This document shows positions 26,234 through 33,851 of a stretch of 64,000 bases of DNA, in pieces; within the stretch, counting starts at the first letter, position 1; the number at the start of each line of letters is the position of its first letter. The DNA comes from Clostridiales bacterium (lineage in GTDB: Bacteria; Bacillota; Clostridia; Christensenellales; CAG-138). The position numbers were made by a program, and so were the translations under genes. The DNA lies in the NCBI GenBank assembly GCA_004557245.1, contig SFEL01000005.1, positions 1 through 64,000 of the forward strand, written 5' to 3'. A model generated the notes under the pieces. The model was not told the DNA's origin, did not search any database, and saw nothing but the letters and a program-made list of their open reading frames with translations.

Positions 26234-27174
26234 TGGTACTGCTGATACAATACACCCTGCTGTTCGCTTCTGTTCTGCTGCTGGTGGCCCTTGGCGGCTG
26301 CTTCTCCGAGCATTCCGGCGTAATCAACCTGGGACTTGAAGGTATAATGGTAATGGGTGCTCTGGGCGGCGCACTGATGATGCGCTACCTGCCTGACGGC
26401 ACTCCAGCTGCCCTTATGGTACTGCTGGTAATACTTACCAGCATCATAGCAGGCATGCTCTACTCCTGCCTTCTGGCTATATCCGCCATTCACTGCAATG
26501 CTGACCAGACCATCGTCGGCACCGCCATGAACATACTTGGCACTGCGGCTGCCACCGTTATTGTAAAGGCTATAAACACCGCAGCTAATCCCGATGACGT
26601 ATCCTCTACCATACAGTACGTCAGCGCCAAGAAGGCCTTCCTTGTGAACATAGGCTCCTTTGAGTTCAACTGGTTCATGCTGGTCGCAGTGATAGCACTG
26701 GTGCTGTCCTATATCACCCTATACAAGACCAAGTTCGGCCTTAGGCTCATGGCCTGCGGCGAGCATCCTCAGGCGGCCGACAGCGTAGGCATAAACGTAT
26801 TCAAGATGCGCTGGGCAGGTGTGCTGATTTCCGGCCTTCTGGGCGGTCTCGGCGGCATAGTGTACATCACCTGCGGCGTAAGCGAATGGAAGTTCGAATA
26901 TGGCGTCGCGGGCTTTGGCTTTCTCTCCCTCGCCGTTATGATATTCGGCCAGTGGAAGCCCACAAAGATAGCACTTGCAGCTCTGCTGTTCGGATTCTTC
27001 AGGGCGCTGTCGAATGTATACTTCGGCTTTGCTTTCCTCAAGAACCTCAATATCCCCAGCGGCATATACAATATGCTGCCTTACATCATCTCCCTTGTGG
27101 TATTGGCCTTCACCTCCAAGAAGTCCAGAGCGCCTAAGGCAGAGGGTATACCGTATGATAAGAGCCTGAGGTAA
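26233..27174 (+). CDS. Nucleoside ABC transporter permease 2
   Basis: A 313-residue BPD_transp_2 permease, about eight to nine hydrophobic segments. It has SGVINLGLEGIMVMGAL (about residues 28-44), the loop LMACGEHPQAADSVGI (about 171-186) and GFGFLSLAVMIFGQWKP (about 223-239). It is the partner of permease 1. The start follows GAAAGGAGG at the end of the previous gene. Thymidine kinase follows 5 bases after its stop, linking uptake to salvage. Confidence 0.92.
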   Translation: MVLLIQYTLLFASVLLLVALGGCFSEHSGVINLGLEGIMVMGALGGALMMRYLPDGTPAALMVLLVILTSIIAGMLYSCLLAISAIHCNADQTIVGTAMNILGTAAATVIVKAINTAANPDDVSSTIQYVSAKKAFLVNIGSFEFNWFMLVAVIALVLSYITLYKTKFGLRLMACGEHPQAADSVGINVFKMRWAGVLISGLLGGLGGIVYITCGVSEWKFEYGVAGFGFLSLAVMIFGQWKPTKIALAALLFGFFRALSNVYFGFAFLKNLNIPSGIYNMLPYIISLVVLAFTSKKSRAPKAEGIPYDKSLR

Positions 27175-27179
27175 AGCCC

Positions 27180-27755
27180 ATGGCAAAGCTGTATTTCCGC
27201 TACGGAGCGATGAGCTCAAGCAAGACCGCCAATGCCCTCATGGTAAAATACAACTACGGCGAGCGGGGGCAGAATGCCCTACTGGTCAAGCCTGCCATAG
27301 ACGTACGGGACGGCGTGCGCACGGTAAAGTCCCGCTGCGGCCTCTCTTCCGAGTGCGTACTGTTCCACGAGATGGACATAGCCGCTATAAAGCGCGGAGA
27401 CTACGACTGCATAATCGTCGACGAGGCGCAGTTTCTTTCAAAGGACGAGGTGCAGCTTCTGACTGATATAGTGGACGAATACAACGTTCCCGTCATCTGC
27501 TACGGCCTCCGCACCGACTTTCAGGGCAACTTCTTTGAAGGCAGTCACTGGCTTATGGCCTGGGCCGATACTATCGAGGAAATAAAGACCATCTGCTGGT
27601 GCGGCCGCAAGGCCATATGCAACGCACGCCTCGACGGCAAAGGCGGCATAACCAAGGTTGGCGAGCAGGTAGTTCTCGGTGCAAACGACAAATACATCGG
27701 CCTTTGCAGAAAACATTGGCGGCTTGGAGATCCCGGTCCAGACTTTCGGAATTAA
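27180..27755 (+). CDS. tdk: Thymidine kinase (TK1 type)
   Basis: A 191-residue kinase that phosphorylates thymidine (and deoxyuridine) with ATP. The P-loop near the N-terminus reads GAMSSSKTA (residues 9-17), where most TK1 enzymes have a glycine before the lysine. IIVDEAQFLSKDEVQ (about 79-93) is the Walker B/lasso-side motif, YGLRTDFQGNFFEG (about 107-120) the substrate loop, and CWCG plus CRKHW supply the zinc site. Being the last gene of the nucleoside importer operon, it can trap imported pyrimidine nucleoside. The altered P-loop may be a lineage variant; overall length is normal. Confidence 0.93.
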   Translation: MAKLYFRYGAMSSSKTANALMVKYNYGERGQNALLVKPAIDVRDGVRTVKSRCGLSSECVLFHEMDIAAIKRGDYDCIIVDEAQFLSKDEVQLLTDIVDEYNVPVICYGLRTDFQGNFFEGSHWLMAWADTIEEIKTICWCGRKAICNARLDGKGGITKVGEQVVLGANDKYIGLCRKHWRLGDPGPDFRN

Positions 27756-27774
27756 CAGATATACAGATATGTTG

Positions 27775-27802
27775 AAGGCGCGTGCCGTACGGCACGCGCC
27801 TT
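27775..27802. repeat. Perfect 28-base palindrome
   Basis: AAGGCGCGTGCCGT is followed immediately by its exact reverse complement, 19 bases after tdk and just before a strong terminator hairpin. It could form a 12-bp GC-rich hairpin in RNA, or bind a dimeric protein. Confidence 0.8.
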
Positions 27803-27808
27803 AGAGTG

Positions 27809-27839
27809 TCAAAAAAGTGGCATTCAGCCACTTTTTTGA
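27809..27839. terminator. Bidirectional terminator between tdk and the DUF1002 gene
   Basis: TCAAAAAAGTGGC and GCCACTTTTTTGA form a perfect 13-bp stem around ATTCA. The A and T runs inside the stem give a U tract in both directions, suited to end tdk (plus) and the DUF1002 gene (minus). Confidence 0.85.
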
Positions 27840-27870
27840 GTTTTACGGGTTTTGCCTCTCGCATTCGCTC

Positions 27871-27980
27871 CCGGGCGGCAAAATCCGCAAAGTACGAAAA
27901 CCTCTGGGTTTTCATCCGTTCTGACGCACATGTCGTCAGAGCCGGATTAAACATAAGGGGCTGCGGCCCCTTATCAACCC
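27871..27980 (-). repeat. Dispersed structured repeat, copy 2 (compact form)
   Basis: Nearly identical to the ends of 14-170, but with a 7-base tip on the TCTGACG/CGTCAGA stem instead of about 50 bases. On the minus strand: ATAAGGGGC-CGCA-GCCCCTTAT; ATCCG..TCTGACG-ACATGTG-CGTCAGA..CGGAT; AAAACC-CAGA-GGTTTT; GCGG..CCGC. Both copies lie 3' of a minus-strand gene in the same orientation. Short reading frames across it are spurious translations of the repeat. With the palindrome and terminator before it, it fills the 258-base gap between tdk and the DUF1002 gene. Confidence 0.85.
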
Positions 27981-28013
27981 TGGGGGCGCCTTTGTTGTGC
28001 TCTTATATCTTAC

Positions 28014-28895
28014 TTACTTATTAAATAGCCCGGCGAAGAACTTGCTGACGCTTCCAAGGAACCCCGTTATCTTTTCAGTAATTGTCGTGACGGTCTTTGC
28101 CACCTTATCCTTGGCAGTCATGGCTTTTTCAACGGTATTAGTGATTGATACCAGCTTTTCCTTGAGCTGGTTGATATCCAGCTTTTCAAGCTGACGGCAC
28201 AGCTTTAGCAGCTGCTCTATCTGCTCATCTGTCACCTGCACGTTGTACTGATCCGCAAGCTTCTTTATCTCCTTCTTCACGTCCGCATCGGACATGGTCT
28301 CGGTGATATCCAGTATGCCCTTGAGCTCGTTTATGAGGGCGGTAGCTTCGTCGCTGCCTATGTACTCGGCAAGCTGGCCGGTAACGATAAGCTCCTCGGC
28401 ACCTACCATCTTTGCAAGGCTGGAAAGCGAATTGCCGGTTATATCCTCATACGCCTTATAAATACCGGTAAGAGCCGCTGTGCCGGACACCTCAAAGGGC
28501 GCTGTGACCTTCACATCTGCATCTGTTATGCCGGCGGTAGTCAGGGCGTTCTTATACATCTGCTCGGTACACCAGTTAATGTTCTTGGTGGATACATTCA
28601 GTCCGGAGCTGTCGTCCAGTATTGTGATATACACGCAGGAGATGGCCTTATGGCCTATCTTTTTGTCGTCTACCAGGCCTTCAAGGTACTGCCTCTCGTT
28701 TTCGTTGGTGACGGTTATCTCGGGTATTACGCCGCGCTCAATGCCAAAATCACTGTATACTGCCGCTATCTGCTCGGAATCAAGGTTAGCGCCTATAGCC
28801 ACCCTCGCCTCGCCTACCTTATAAGCGAACGCGCCCGACATAGTGAGCAGGCAAAGCGCCGCCATAATTATAGAAATTATTCTTTTGCATTTCAT
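28014..28895 (-). CDS. DUF1002 secreted protein
   Basis: A 293-residue exported protein with a signal peptide (MKCKRIISIIMAALCLLTMSG region, cleavage near residue 25). The mature protein matches the DUF1002 pattern as recalled: an N-terminal half with GANLDSEQIAAVYSDFGI and EELIVTGQLAEYIGSDEAT near the middle, then a helical, Lys/Glu-rich C-terminal half. Function is unknown. The start at 28895 has GGAGG 8 bases upstream; a 13-residue longer reading lacks one. It is divergent from pstS, and the shared 246-base gap holds Pho-box-like repeats facing both ways. Confidence 0.8.
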   Translation of the reverse strand: MKCKRIISIIMAALCLLTMSGAFAYKVGEARVAIGANLDSEQIAAVYSDFGIERGVIPEITVTNENERQYLEGLVDDKKIGHKAISCVYITILDDSSGLNVSTKNINWCTEQMYKNALTTAGITDADVKVTAPFEVSGTAALTGIYKAYEDITGNSLSSLAKMVGAEELIVTGQLAEYIGSDEATALINELKGILDITETMSDADVKKEIKKLADQYNVQVTDEQIEQLLKLCRQLEKLDINQLKEKLVSITNTVEKAMTAKDKVAKTVTTITEKITGFLGSVSKFFAGLFNK

Positions 28896-28961
28896 TGTGA
28901 AGAAACCTCCGCTTGTATCGTTCCACGTTTGCAATTATATCACGATGATTTGCAAATAGCA

Positions 28962-28978
28962 TTAACATAATGTAAACA
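28962..28978. promoter_or_regulatory. Second Pho-box-like repeat in the DUF1002/pstS gap
   Basis: TTAACA and TAAACA are spaced 11 bases apart on the plus strand; the same bases read on the minus strand give TTTACA-N5-TTAATG, pointing towards the DUF1002 gene. Weaker than the repeats at 29039-29078. Confidence 0.4.
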
Positions 28979-29038
28979 AAACCTTGAATAGTCGGTGGAA
29001 AATGACGGAATGACCGTGTTTATCCCCCACTGCGCCAT

Positions 29039-29078
29039 TTTACATGGGTTTTACATAACCTTTCTTTTTAATTTTACA
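29039..29078 (+). promoter_or_regulatory. Pho boxes upstream of pstS
   Basis: TTTACA at 29039-29044 and 29050-29055 are exactly 11 bases apart, and a third TTTACA lies at 29073-29078. This is the direct-repeat pattern (TT-N-ACA every 11 bases) bound by PhoP/PhoB response regulators in Firmicutes. A -10-like CATAAT follows at 29091-29096, so the boxes take the place of the -35 region. The operon encodes its own PhoB-type regulator. Confidence 0.8.
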
Positions 29079-29141
29079 CGGTCGATGTAACATAATAACC
29101 GTAAACGATAAGGACATAAAAAAGAAAGGAATCAAAGAAAA

Positions 29142-29966
29142 ATGAAGAAGATCATAAGCATCGTAATCGCAGCTGCCTGTGCACTGGCACTTTTCGTTGG
29201 CTGCTCCGCCAAGGCGCCTGAGGCTGCCGCAGAAGACGGCAACGTATCGTTGGACGGCTCCACCTCCATGGAAAAAGTCATAGGCTCCCTGGGTGAATCC
29301 TTCATCAACAGCAACCCCGGCACCTCATATACATACAATCCTACCGGCTCCGGCTCCGGCATCAAGGCTGTATCTGAAGGCACCTGTGATATCGGCCTCT
29401 CCAGCCGCAACCTGAAGGACGACGAGAAGGCTTCAGGCCTCACCGGAACAGTACTCGCCCTTGATGGCATCGCCGTAATCGTAAATCCCAACAACCCCGT
29501 ATCCGACCTCTCCGTAGAGCAGATTGCATCTATCTACAAGGGAGAAATCACCAATTGGAAGGACGTTGGCGGCAACGACGCTGAGATCGTGCTCATAGGC
29601 CGCGAGGCCGGCAGCGGCACCCGCGACGGCTTCGAGTCCATAACCGGTACGAATGACGCCTGCAAGTACCGTCAGGAGCTGACCTCCACCGGCGACGTCA
29701 TCACCACCGTTTCCCAGAACCCCGACGCTATAGGCTACGCCTCCCTCGCCTCCCTTAAGGACAACGTAAAGGCGCTGACCGTAGGCGGCATCGCTCCTAC
29801 TGAGGAGACTGTAAAGGACGGCAGCTATGTTATCCAGCGTCCCTTCGTACTGGTGACCAAGGACGGCGTTGAGCTCTCCGAAACTGCAAAGAAGTTCTTC
29901 GACTATGCTACCTCCAGCCAAGCCGCCGAAGTGATCACCGCAGCAGGTGCGGTCCCGGTAAACTGA
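29142..29966 (+). CDS. pstS: Phosphate-binding lipoprotein PstS
   Basis: A 274-residue phosphate-binding lipoprotein with signal peptide and lipobox FVGC (Cys at about residue 22). Phosphate-contact motifs are present: DGSTSMEKV (about 37), TGSGSGIKAVSEGTCDIGLSSR (cut here to its core GSGSG, about 68) and REAGSGTRDGFES (about 152). It delivers inorganic phosphate to the PstCA channel. First gene of pstSCAB-phoU-phoB-phoR, preceded by Pho boxes, so probably induced by phosphate starvation. Confidence 0.96.
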   Translation: MKKIISIVIAAACALALFVGCSAKAPEAAAEDGNVSLDGSTSMEKVIGSLGESFINSNPGTSYTYNPTGSGSGIKAVSEGTCDIGLSSRNLKDDEKASGLTGTVLALDGIAVIVNPNNPVSDLSVEQIASIYKGEITNWKDVGGNDAEIVLIGREAGSGTRDGFESITGTNDACKYRQELTSTGDVITTVSQNPDAIGYASLASLKDNVKALTVGGIAPTEETVKDGSYVIQRPFVLVTKDGVELSETAKKFFDYATSSQAAEVITAAGAVPVN

Positions 29967-30030
29967 TAAACGGATATATAAAGGGCAGCTGGCAACAGCT
30001 GCCTATAAGTCTTGAGAGAGGATACGCAAT

Positions 30031-30909
30031 ATGAAGAAAAACAAAAGGATCGGGAAAATGCTTGAATTGGTGATGCACAGCATATTCCTTGTGCTCGGCC
30101 TTATAACAGTGGGCTGCGTTCTGCTCATCACGGTATACCTGGTCATATCGGGTATACCAGCAATACGCAGGATAGGTCTTGTTCCATTCCTCTTCAACAA
30201 GACTTGGGCTTCTACAGCCGCTACCCCCTCCTTTGGCATACTGCCCTTCATACTCACCAGCATCTACGGTACTGCCGGCGCCATATTGCTGGGAGTGCCT
30301 GTGGGATTCTTTACGGCGGTGTACCTTGCAAAAATGGCAAAGCCTTCGGTCAGGGCCATTATGCAGTCAGCGGTGAGCATGCTATCAGGCATTCCTTCGG
30401 TAGTTTACGGCCTTGTAGGTATGCTGATACTCGTACCCGGCATACGCAGGCTTTTCAACGTGCCTGATGGCTCAAGCCTGCTGGCCGCCATCATAGTGCT
30501 TTCCATTATGATATTGCCATCTATAATAAAGGTTTCGGTGACCGCGCTTGAGGCTGTGCCCAAGGAATACGAGGACGCCTCCCTCGCCCTTGGCGCAACT
30601 CCTGTGGAAACGTATTTCCGGGTATCCGTACCGGCCGCGAAAAGCGGCATAGCGGCCGCAGTAGTGCTGGGCGTCGGCAGGGCCATAGGCGAAGCAATGG
30701 CTGTAATGATGGTTTCGGGCAACGTGCCCAACATGCCTTCGCTCTTCCAGAGCGTAAGGTTCCTGACAACGGCCGTGGCAAGCGAAATGTCCTACTCAAG
30801 CGGCTTGCAGCAGCAGGCTCTGTTCTCCATAGCGCTGGTGCTTTTTCTGTTCATCATGCTGATAAACGCCGCGCTCAATTTCTTTCTCAAAAGGGAAAAG
30901 GAAGGTTAG
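30031..30909 (+). CDS. pstC: Phosphate ABC transporter permease PstC
   Basis: A 292-residue permease with six predicted membrane segments. The BPD_transp_1 coupling loop reads EDASLALGATPVETYFRV (about residues 178-195), followed by GIAAAVVLGVGRAIGEAMAV. PSVVYGLVGMLIL (about 118) is the family's conserved helix. It forms the membrane pore with PstA. It lies 64 bases after pstS, and its stop is 3 bases before pstA. Confidence 0.95.
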   Translation: MKKNKRIGKMLELVMHSIFLVLGLITVGCVLLITVYLVISGIPAIRRIGLVPFLFNKTWASTAATPSFGILPFILTSIYGTAGAILLGVPVGFFTAVYLAKMAKPSVRAIMQSAVSMLSGIPSVVYGLVGMLILVPGIRRLFNVPDGSSLLAAIIVLSIMILPSIIKVSVTALEAVPKEYEDASLALGATPVETYFRVSVPAAKSGIAAAVVLGVGRAIGEAMAVMMVSGNVPNMPSLFQSVRFLTTAVASEMSYSSGLQQQALFSIALVLFLFIMLINAALNFFLKREKEG

Positions 30910-30912
30910 ACC

Positions 30913-31776
30913 ATGGAAGCTAAAAACGTATCGGCCAAGCGCCGCGCTTATACGGGGCTGATGAAGTGCCTGATGTGGTTCTCCGCCGGGCTCACCTGCC
31001 TGCTTGTGCTGTTTCTGATAGGCTACGTGCTGTGCAAGGGGCTGCCCAATATAACCTGGGAACTGCTCTCCACATCCCCCAGCTATCTTGCAGACAGCAT
31101 AGGCATACTGCCTGATCTGTTGAACACACTATACATCGTGATAGCTACAATACTTATCGTGGTGCCGCTGGGGGTGGGCGCAGCGATATACCTCACCGAG
31201 TATGCCTCAAACAAACGGGTGGTAAGCGCCATAGAGTATGCCGCAGAGACGCTCTCCGGAATACCTTCAATAATATACGGTCTGGTAGGAATGCTGTTCT
31301 TCTGCCGGTTCTGCAAGATGGGTACATCCCTTATGGCAGGCGCTCTTACCCTGGTGATAATGAACCTGCCCACCGTGATGCGCACCACTCAGGAGAGCCT
31401 TAAGACGGTTCCTCAGAGCTACCGCGAGGGCGCATTCGGGCTGGGCGCCGGCAAGTGGCGCGTGATACGCACTGTAGTACTGCCCGGCTGTACGGACGGC
31501 GTTATTACCGGCTGCATACTGGCCGTAGGACGCATACTTGGCGAATCGGCGGCGCTGCTGTTTACGGCAGGTCTTGCCCATACTCTCCACGGCTTCTTCT
31601 CAGGCCTTGGCAGCTCCGGCGCTACGCTTACCGTCGCCCTTTACGTATACGCCAAGGAGCGCGGTGAATTCGAGGTGGCCTTTGCCATAGCCGCCATACT
31701 CATGCTGTTGACTCTTATAATAAACCTCTCTGCCGACCTTGTGGCAAGATACTTCAGGAGGAAAAAGGAACTATGA
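30913..31776 (+). CDS. pstA: Phosphate ABC transporter permease PstA
   Basis: A 287-residue permease, about six membrane segments. IPSIIYGLVGMLFF (about residues 117-130) matches the PstC counterpart, and the coupling loop reads REGAFGLGAGKWRVIRTVVLPGC (core EGAFGLGAGKW, about 172). The end of the gene overlaps the pstB start (ATGATG) by 4 bases, indicating translational coupling. Confidence 0.95.
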   Translation: MEAKNVSAKRRAYTGLMKCLMWFSAGLTCLLVLFLIGYVLCKGLPNITWELLSTSPSYLADSIGILPDLLNTLYIVIATILIVVPLGVGAAIYLTEYASNKRVVSAIEYAAETLSGIPSIIYGLVGMLFFCRFCKMGTSLMAGALTLVIMNLPTVMRTTQESLKTVPQSYREGAFGLGAGKWRVIRTVVLPGCTDGVITGCILAVGRILGESAALLFTAGLAHTLHGFFSGLGSSGATLTVALYVYAKERGEFEVAFAIAAILMLLTLIINLSADLVARYFRRKKEL

Positions 31777-32528
31777 TGAATATAATCACCGTACAAGATC
31801 TCTGCCTCTGGTACGGCAGCCATCAGGCGCTTAAAGACATAAATATAGATATACCCGAAAAGAGCATAACCGCCCTCATAGGGCCCTCCGGATGCGGAAA
31901 ATCAACTTTTCTCAAGACGCTGAACCGTATGAACGACCTCATACCCGACGTTAAGATAACAGGCAGCGTGAAATACAGGGACGCCGACATATTCGACCCG
32001 ACAACAGACGTGAATGAGCTCCGTCGCCAGATAGGAATGGTTTTCCAGAAGCCCAACCCCTTTCCCATGAGCATATACGACAATATCGCCTACGGCCCGC
32101 GCACCCATGGCATCAAGAACAAGGCCAGGCTGGACGATATCGTAGAGCGCTCCCTCCGGGGCGCGGCAATTTGGGACGAGGTAAAGGACAGGCTAAAAAA
32201 GAACGCCCTTGGCCTTTCGGGAGGCCAGCAGCAAAGGCTGTGCATAGCCCGCGCTCTCGCCGTTGAGCCGGAAGTGCTGCTCATGGACGAACCGACCAGT
32301 GCCCTTGACCCCATCTCTACTTCTAAGATAGAGGAGCTTGCCATGCAGCTCAGGGAGAAATACACCATAGTCATAGTCACCCACAACATGCAGCAGGCAG
32401 TAAGGATTTCCGACAACACCGCCTTCTTCCTGCTGGGTGAGCTTATAGAATACGGCAACACTGAGCAGATATTCTCACAGCCCGGGAACAAAAAGACAGA
32501 AGATTATATTACGGGGAGGTTCGGTTAG
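31773..32528 (+). CDS. pstB: Phosphate ABC transporter ATPase PstB
   Basis: A 251-residue ATPase. Walker A GPSGCGKST (about residues 37-45), the Q-loop in GMVFQKPNPFPMSIYDN, the signature LSGGQQQR (about 149) and Walker B VLLMDEPTSALDP (about 168) are all intact, and the C-terminal FSQPGNKKTEDYITGRFG is typical of PstB. It powers phosphate import. phoU follows 2 bases after its stop. Confidence 0.97.
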   Translation: MMNIITVQDLCLWYGSHQALKDINIDIPEKSITALIGPSGCGKSTFLKTLNRMNDLIPDVKITGSVKYRDADIFDPTTDVNELRRQIGMVFQKPNPFPMSIYDNIAYGPRTHGIKNKARLDDIVERSLRGAAIWDEVKDRLKKNALGLSGGQQQRLCIARALAVEPEVLLMDEPTSALDPISTSKIEELAMQLREKYTIVIVTHNMQQAVRISDNTAFFLLGELIEYGNTEQIFSQPGNKKTEDYITGRFG

Positions 32529-32530
32529 AG

Positions 32531-33175
32531 ATGAGAAGCCGTTTTGACGAGCAGCTTGCGCTGCTTAACAAAGAACTTATAGAGATGGGCGCACTGTGTG
32601 AGGAGGTTATAAAGCTGGCCTCGGAAGCGCTTACCGAGCGCAGCGCAGCTCTGGCCGCCAAGGTAGCTCCGCTGGATTCCGAAATAGACCAGAAGGAGCG
32701 CACCATAGAGTCCATGTGCCTGAAGCTGCTGCTTCAGCAGCAGCCCGTGGCGAAGGATCTGAGACAGATATCCGCAGCGCTGAAAATGATAACCGATATG
32801 GAGCGCATAGGCGATCAGGCTGAGGACATCGCGGAGATAATCTCTTTCCTTGACGGCCGCCCCGCAGAAAATGACGACCTTATGAGGGAAATGGCCAAGG
32901 CGACTATCAAAATGGTGACAGAGAGCGTTGATGCATACGTAAAGCATGATATAATGTTGGCAGAAAAGGTCGTGGCATATGACGATACAGTTGACGATTA
33001 CTTCGATCAGGTAAAGCGGCGGCTCATAACCAAGATAGCCGAAGAGCCTGCCGACGGCGAGTACGCCCTGGACCTTCTCATGATTGCGAAGTATTTCGAG
33101 CGCATAGGCGACCACGCGGTAAATATCGCCGAATGGGTGATATTCTCGGTAACAGGCGTTCACAAGGAGGTATAG
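32531..33175 (+). CDS. phoU: Phosphate signalling protein PhoU
   Basis: A 214-residue all-helical protein made of two PhoU repeats. Each carries the metal-binding pattern: KMITDMERIGDQAEDIAE (about residues 86-103) and AKYFERIGDHAVNIAEW (about 189-205). PhoU links PstB activity to the histidine kinase PhoR and keeps the regulon off under phosphate excess. It is placed between pstB and the two-component genes, one base before phoB. Confidence 0.96.
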   Translation: MRSRFDEQLALLNKELIEMGALCEEVIKLASEALTERSAALAAKVAPLDSEIDQKERTIESMCLKLLLQQQPVAKDLRQISAALKMITDMERIGDQAEDIAEIISFLDGRPAENDDLMREMAKATIKMVTESVDAYVKHDIMLAEKVVAYDDTVDDYFDQVKRRLITKIAEEPADGEYALDLLMIAKYFERIGDHAVNIAEWVIFSVTGVHKEV

Positions 33176-33176
33176 C

Positions 33177-33851
33177 ATGATCTGGTGCGTTGAAGATGAC
33201 GCGAGCATCAGGGATATAGAGGTCTACGCCTTGCAATCCACAGGCCTGGAGGCCCGGGGCTTTGAGGACGGAACCTCATTTTGGGAAGCGCTGCAAAAGC
33301 AACGGCCCGAGCTGGTAGTGTTGGATGTTATGCTGCCCGGCATAGACGGCATAGAGCTTCTTCGCCGTATGAAATCCTCCCCTGAGCTTGACTCCATACC
33401 CGTGGTAATGGCTACCGCCAAAGGCACGGAGTACGATAAAATACAGGGGCTCGACCTGGGCGCGGATTACTATATCGCAAAGCCTTTCGGCGTAATGGAG
33501 CTGGTCTCCTGCGTAAAGGCCGTACTGCGCCGCTGTGCGCCCAAGCAGGTAGAGCATCTCCTCAAGGCCGGCGGCCTCATAGTTAATCTTGACCAGCATA
33601 CCGTCACCGCAGACGGCGAACGCGTTGCTCTCACCTTCAAGGAATTCGAGCTTTTGCGCCTGTTCCTCTCCCACCCCGGTATCGCCTTCACCCGTGATCA
33701 GCTGATGGAGGAAATATGGGGCACCGACTATCTTGGCGAAAGCAGGACGGTGGATATGCACATACGCACTCTGCGGCAGAAACTCGGCAAATACGGCGAT
33801 ATGATAGAAACGGTACGCAACGTAGGCTATCGGCTGGAGGTATCACAATGA
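33177..33851 (+). CDS. phoB: PhoB/PhoP-type response regulator
   Basis: A 224-residue OmpR-family regulator. The receiver domain (1-115) has the acidic pair DD near the start and the phosphorylated aspartate in VVLDVMLPGIDG (about residue 50), with the conserved Lys in YIAKPFG. The C-terminal winged helix includes LTFKEFELLRLFLSHPG and SRTVDMHIRTLRQKLG. It probably binds the Pho boxes upstream of pstS. The stop overlaps the phoR start (ATGA). Confidence 0.93.
   Translation: MIWCVEDDASIRDIEVYALQSTGLEARGFEDGTSFWEALQKQRPELVVLDVMLPGIDGIELLRRMKSSPELDSIPVVMATAKGTEYDKIQGLDLGADYYIAKPFGVMELVSCVKAVLRRCAPKQVEHLLKAGGLIVNLDQHTVTADGERVALTFKEFELLRLFLSHPGIAFTRDQLMEEIWGTDYLGESRTVDMHIRTLRQKLGKYGDMIETVRNVGYRLEVSQ

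Noticed and set aside
27782..28024. 80-codon frame across the tdk/DUF1002 gap
   Set aside because: It translates the palindrome, terminator and structured repeat; these explain the sequence, and no ribosome binding site is present.
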